7,631 bases of DNA from Longimicrobiales bacterium. GTDB taxonomy: Bacteria; Gemmatimonadota; Gemmatimonadetes; Longimicrobiales; Gaopeijiaceae. The stretch covers positions 1 to 7,631 of the forward strand of contig JAKMDG010000466.1 in the NCBI GenBank assembly GCA_022428035.1, written 5' to 3'. Below, one piece after another: positions 7,519-7,631 of this stretch. Under the pieces are notes generated by a model, which was not told where the DNA came from, did no database searches, and saw only the letters and a list, made by a program, of their open reading frames with translations. Positions within the stretch are counted from its first letter, which is position 1, and every line of letters starts with the position of its first letter. Both the position numbers and the translations under genes were made by a program.

Positions 7519-7631
7519 GGATCGCAGCAGCCCTTCTCCTCGCCGTCGTGCTGGCCACGCCGGCCCATCTGGCCGCTCAGGGTCGCACGCATGCAGTCAT
7601 TGTGGTCGGGCTCGGGGGCGAAGAGCAGTAT
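7515..7631 (+). CDS. Secreted protein of unknown function, N-terminus only (3' end beyond window)
   Basis: A GTG start at 7515 overlaps the previous stop as GTGA and has a GGGGG Shine-Dalgarno-like run five bases upstream. The 39 visible codons stay open to the window edge. They begin with a clear signal peptide: MRIAAALLLAVVLATPA, with cleavage likely after A21 in HLAAQG. The mature protein then starts with RTHAVIVVGLGGEEQY. A short beta strand running into a Gly-rich turn is typical of a Rossmann or caspase-like first strand, and such proteins do follow DUF4159/VWA genes. A caspase/C13-like fold is a guess that needs the rest of the gene. The coupled translation suggests it is exported to work with its two upstream neighbours. 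The start is too near the edge to be picked up by length alone. Confidence 0.72.
   Translation, partial: MRIAAALLLAVVLATPAHLAAQGRTHAVIVVGLGGEEQY

Overview
The window is GC-rich bacterial DNA, densely coding, with G/C strongly preferred at third codon positions and acidic, Asp/Glu-rich proteins. The gene content is a large S9 serine peptidase of a GHSYSGG subtype and a DUF4159 / VWA-amidotransferase-like pair followed by a small secreted protein. This would fit Gemmatimonadota or a similar soil/aquatic phylum. That assignment is inference from family content, since no rRNA or other marker is present.

Layout. (1) Bases 1-2361, plus strand: the 3' part of an S9-family peptidase gene. The reading frame is open from base 1, so its true start lies upstream. 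(2) Bases 2386-4066, minus strand: a two-gene unit. A small protein of unknown function (3599-4066) comes first, followed by an AI-2E/PerM-type multi-pass membrane protein (2386-3606). The two overlap by 8 bases. This unit converges on the peptidase gene with only 24 bases between the stops. (3) Bases 4067-4311: a 245-base divergent intergenic region holding three inverted repeats and the likely promoters for both directions. (4) Bases 4312-7631, plus strand: an apparent operon of a DUF4159 lipoprotein, a membrane-anchored VWA plus glutamine-amidotransferase-like protein, and the start of a secreted protein that runs off the window. The junctions are tight: 9 bases with a good Shine-Dalgarno, then a 4-base GTGA overlap.

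How the genes may work together. The plus-strand operon encodes a predicted outer-envelope lipoprotein, an inner-membrane protein with a large periplasmic region containing an intact metal-binding VWA site, and an exported third partner. Together they look like an envelope complex of unknown function, comparable in domain content to the Bat-type (BatA/BatB) VWA membrane systems that often sit near MoxR ATPases. No MoxR or DUF58 gene is visible here. The minus-strand pair looks like a transporter or permease-like protein with a small membrane-associated partner. Nothing suggests a mobile element, CRISPR array, RNA gene or prophage.
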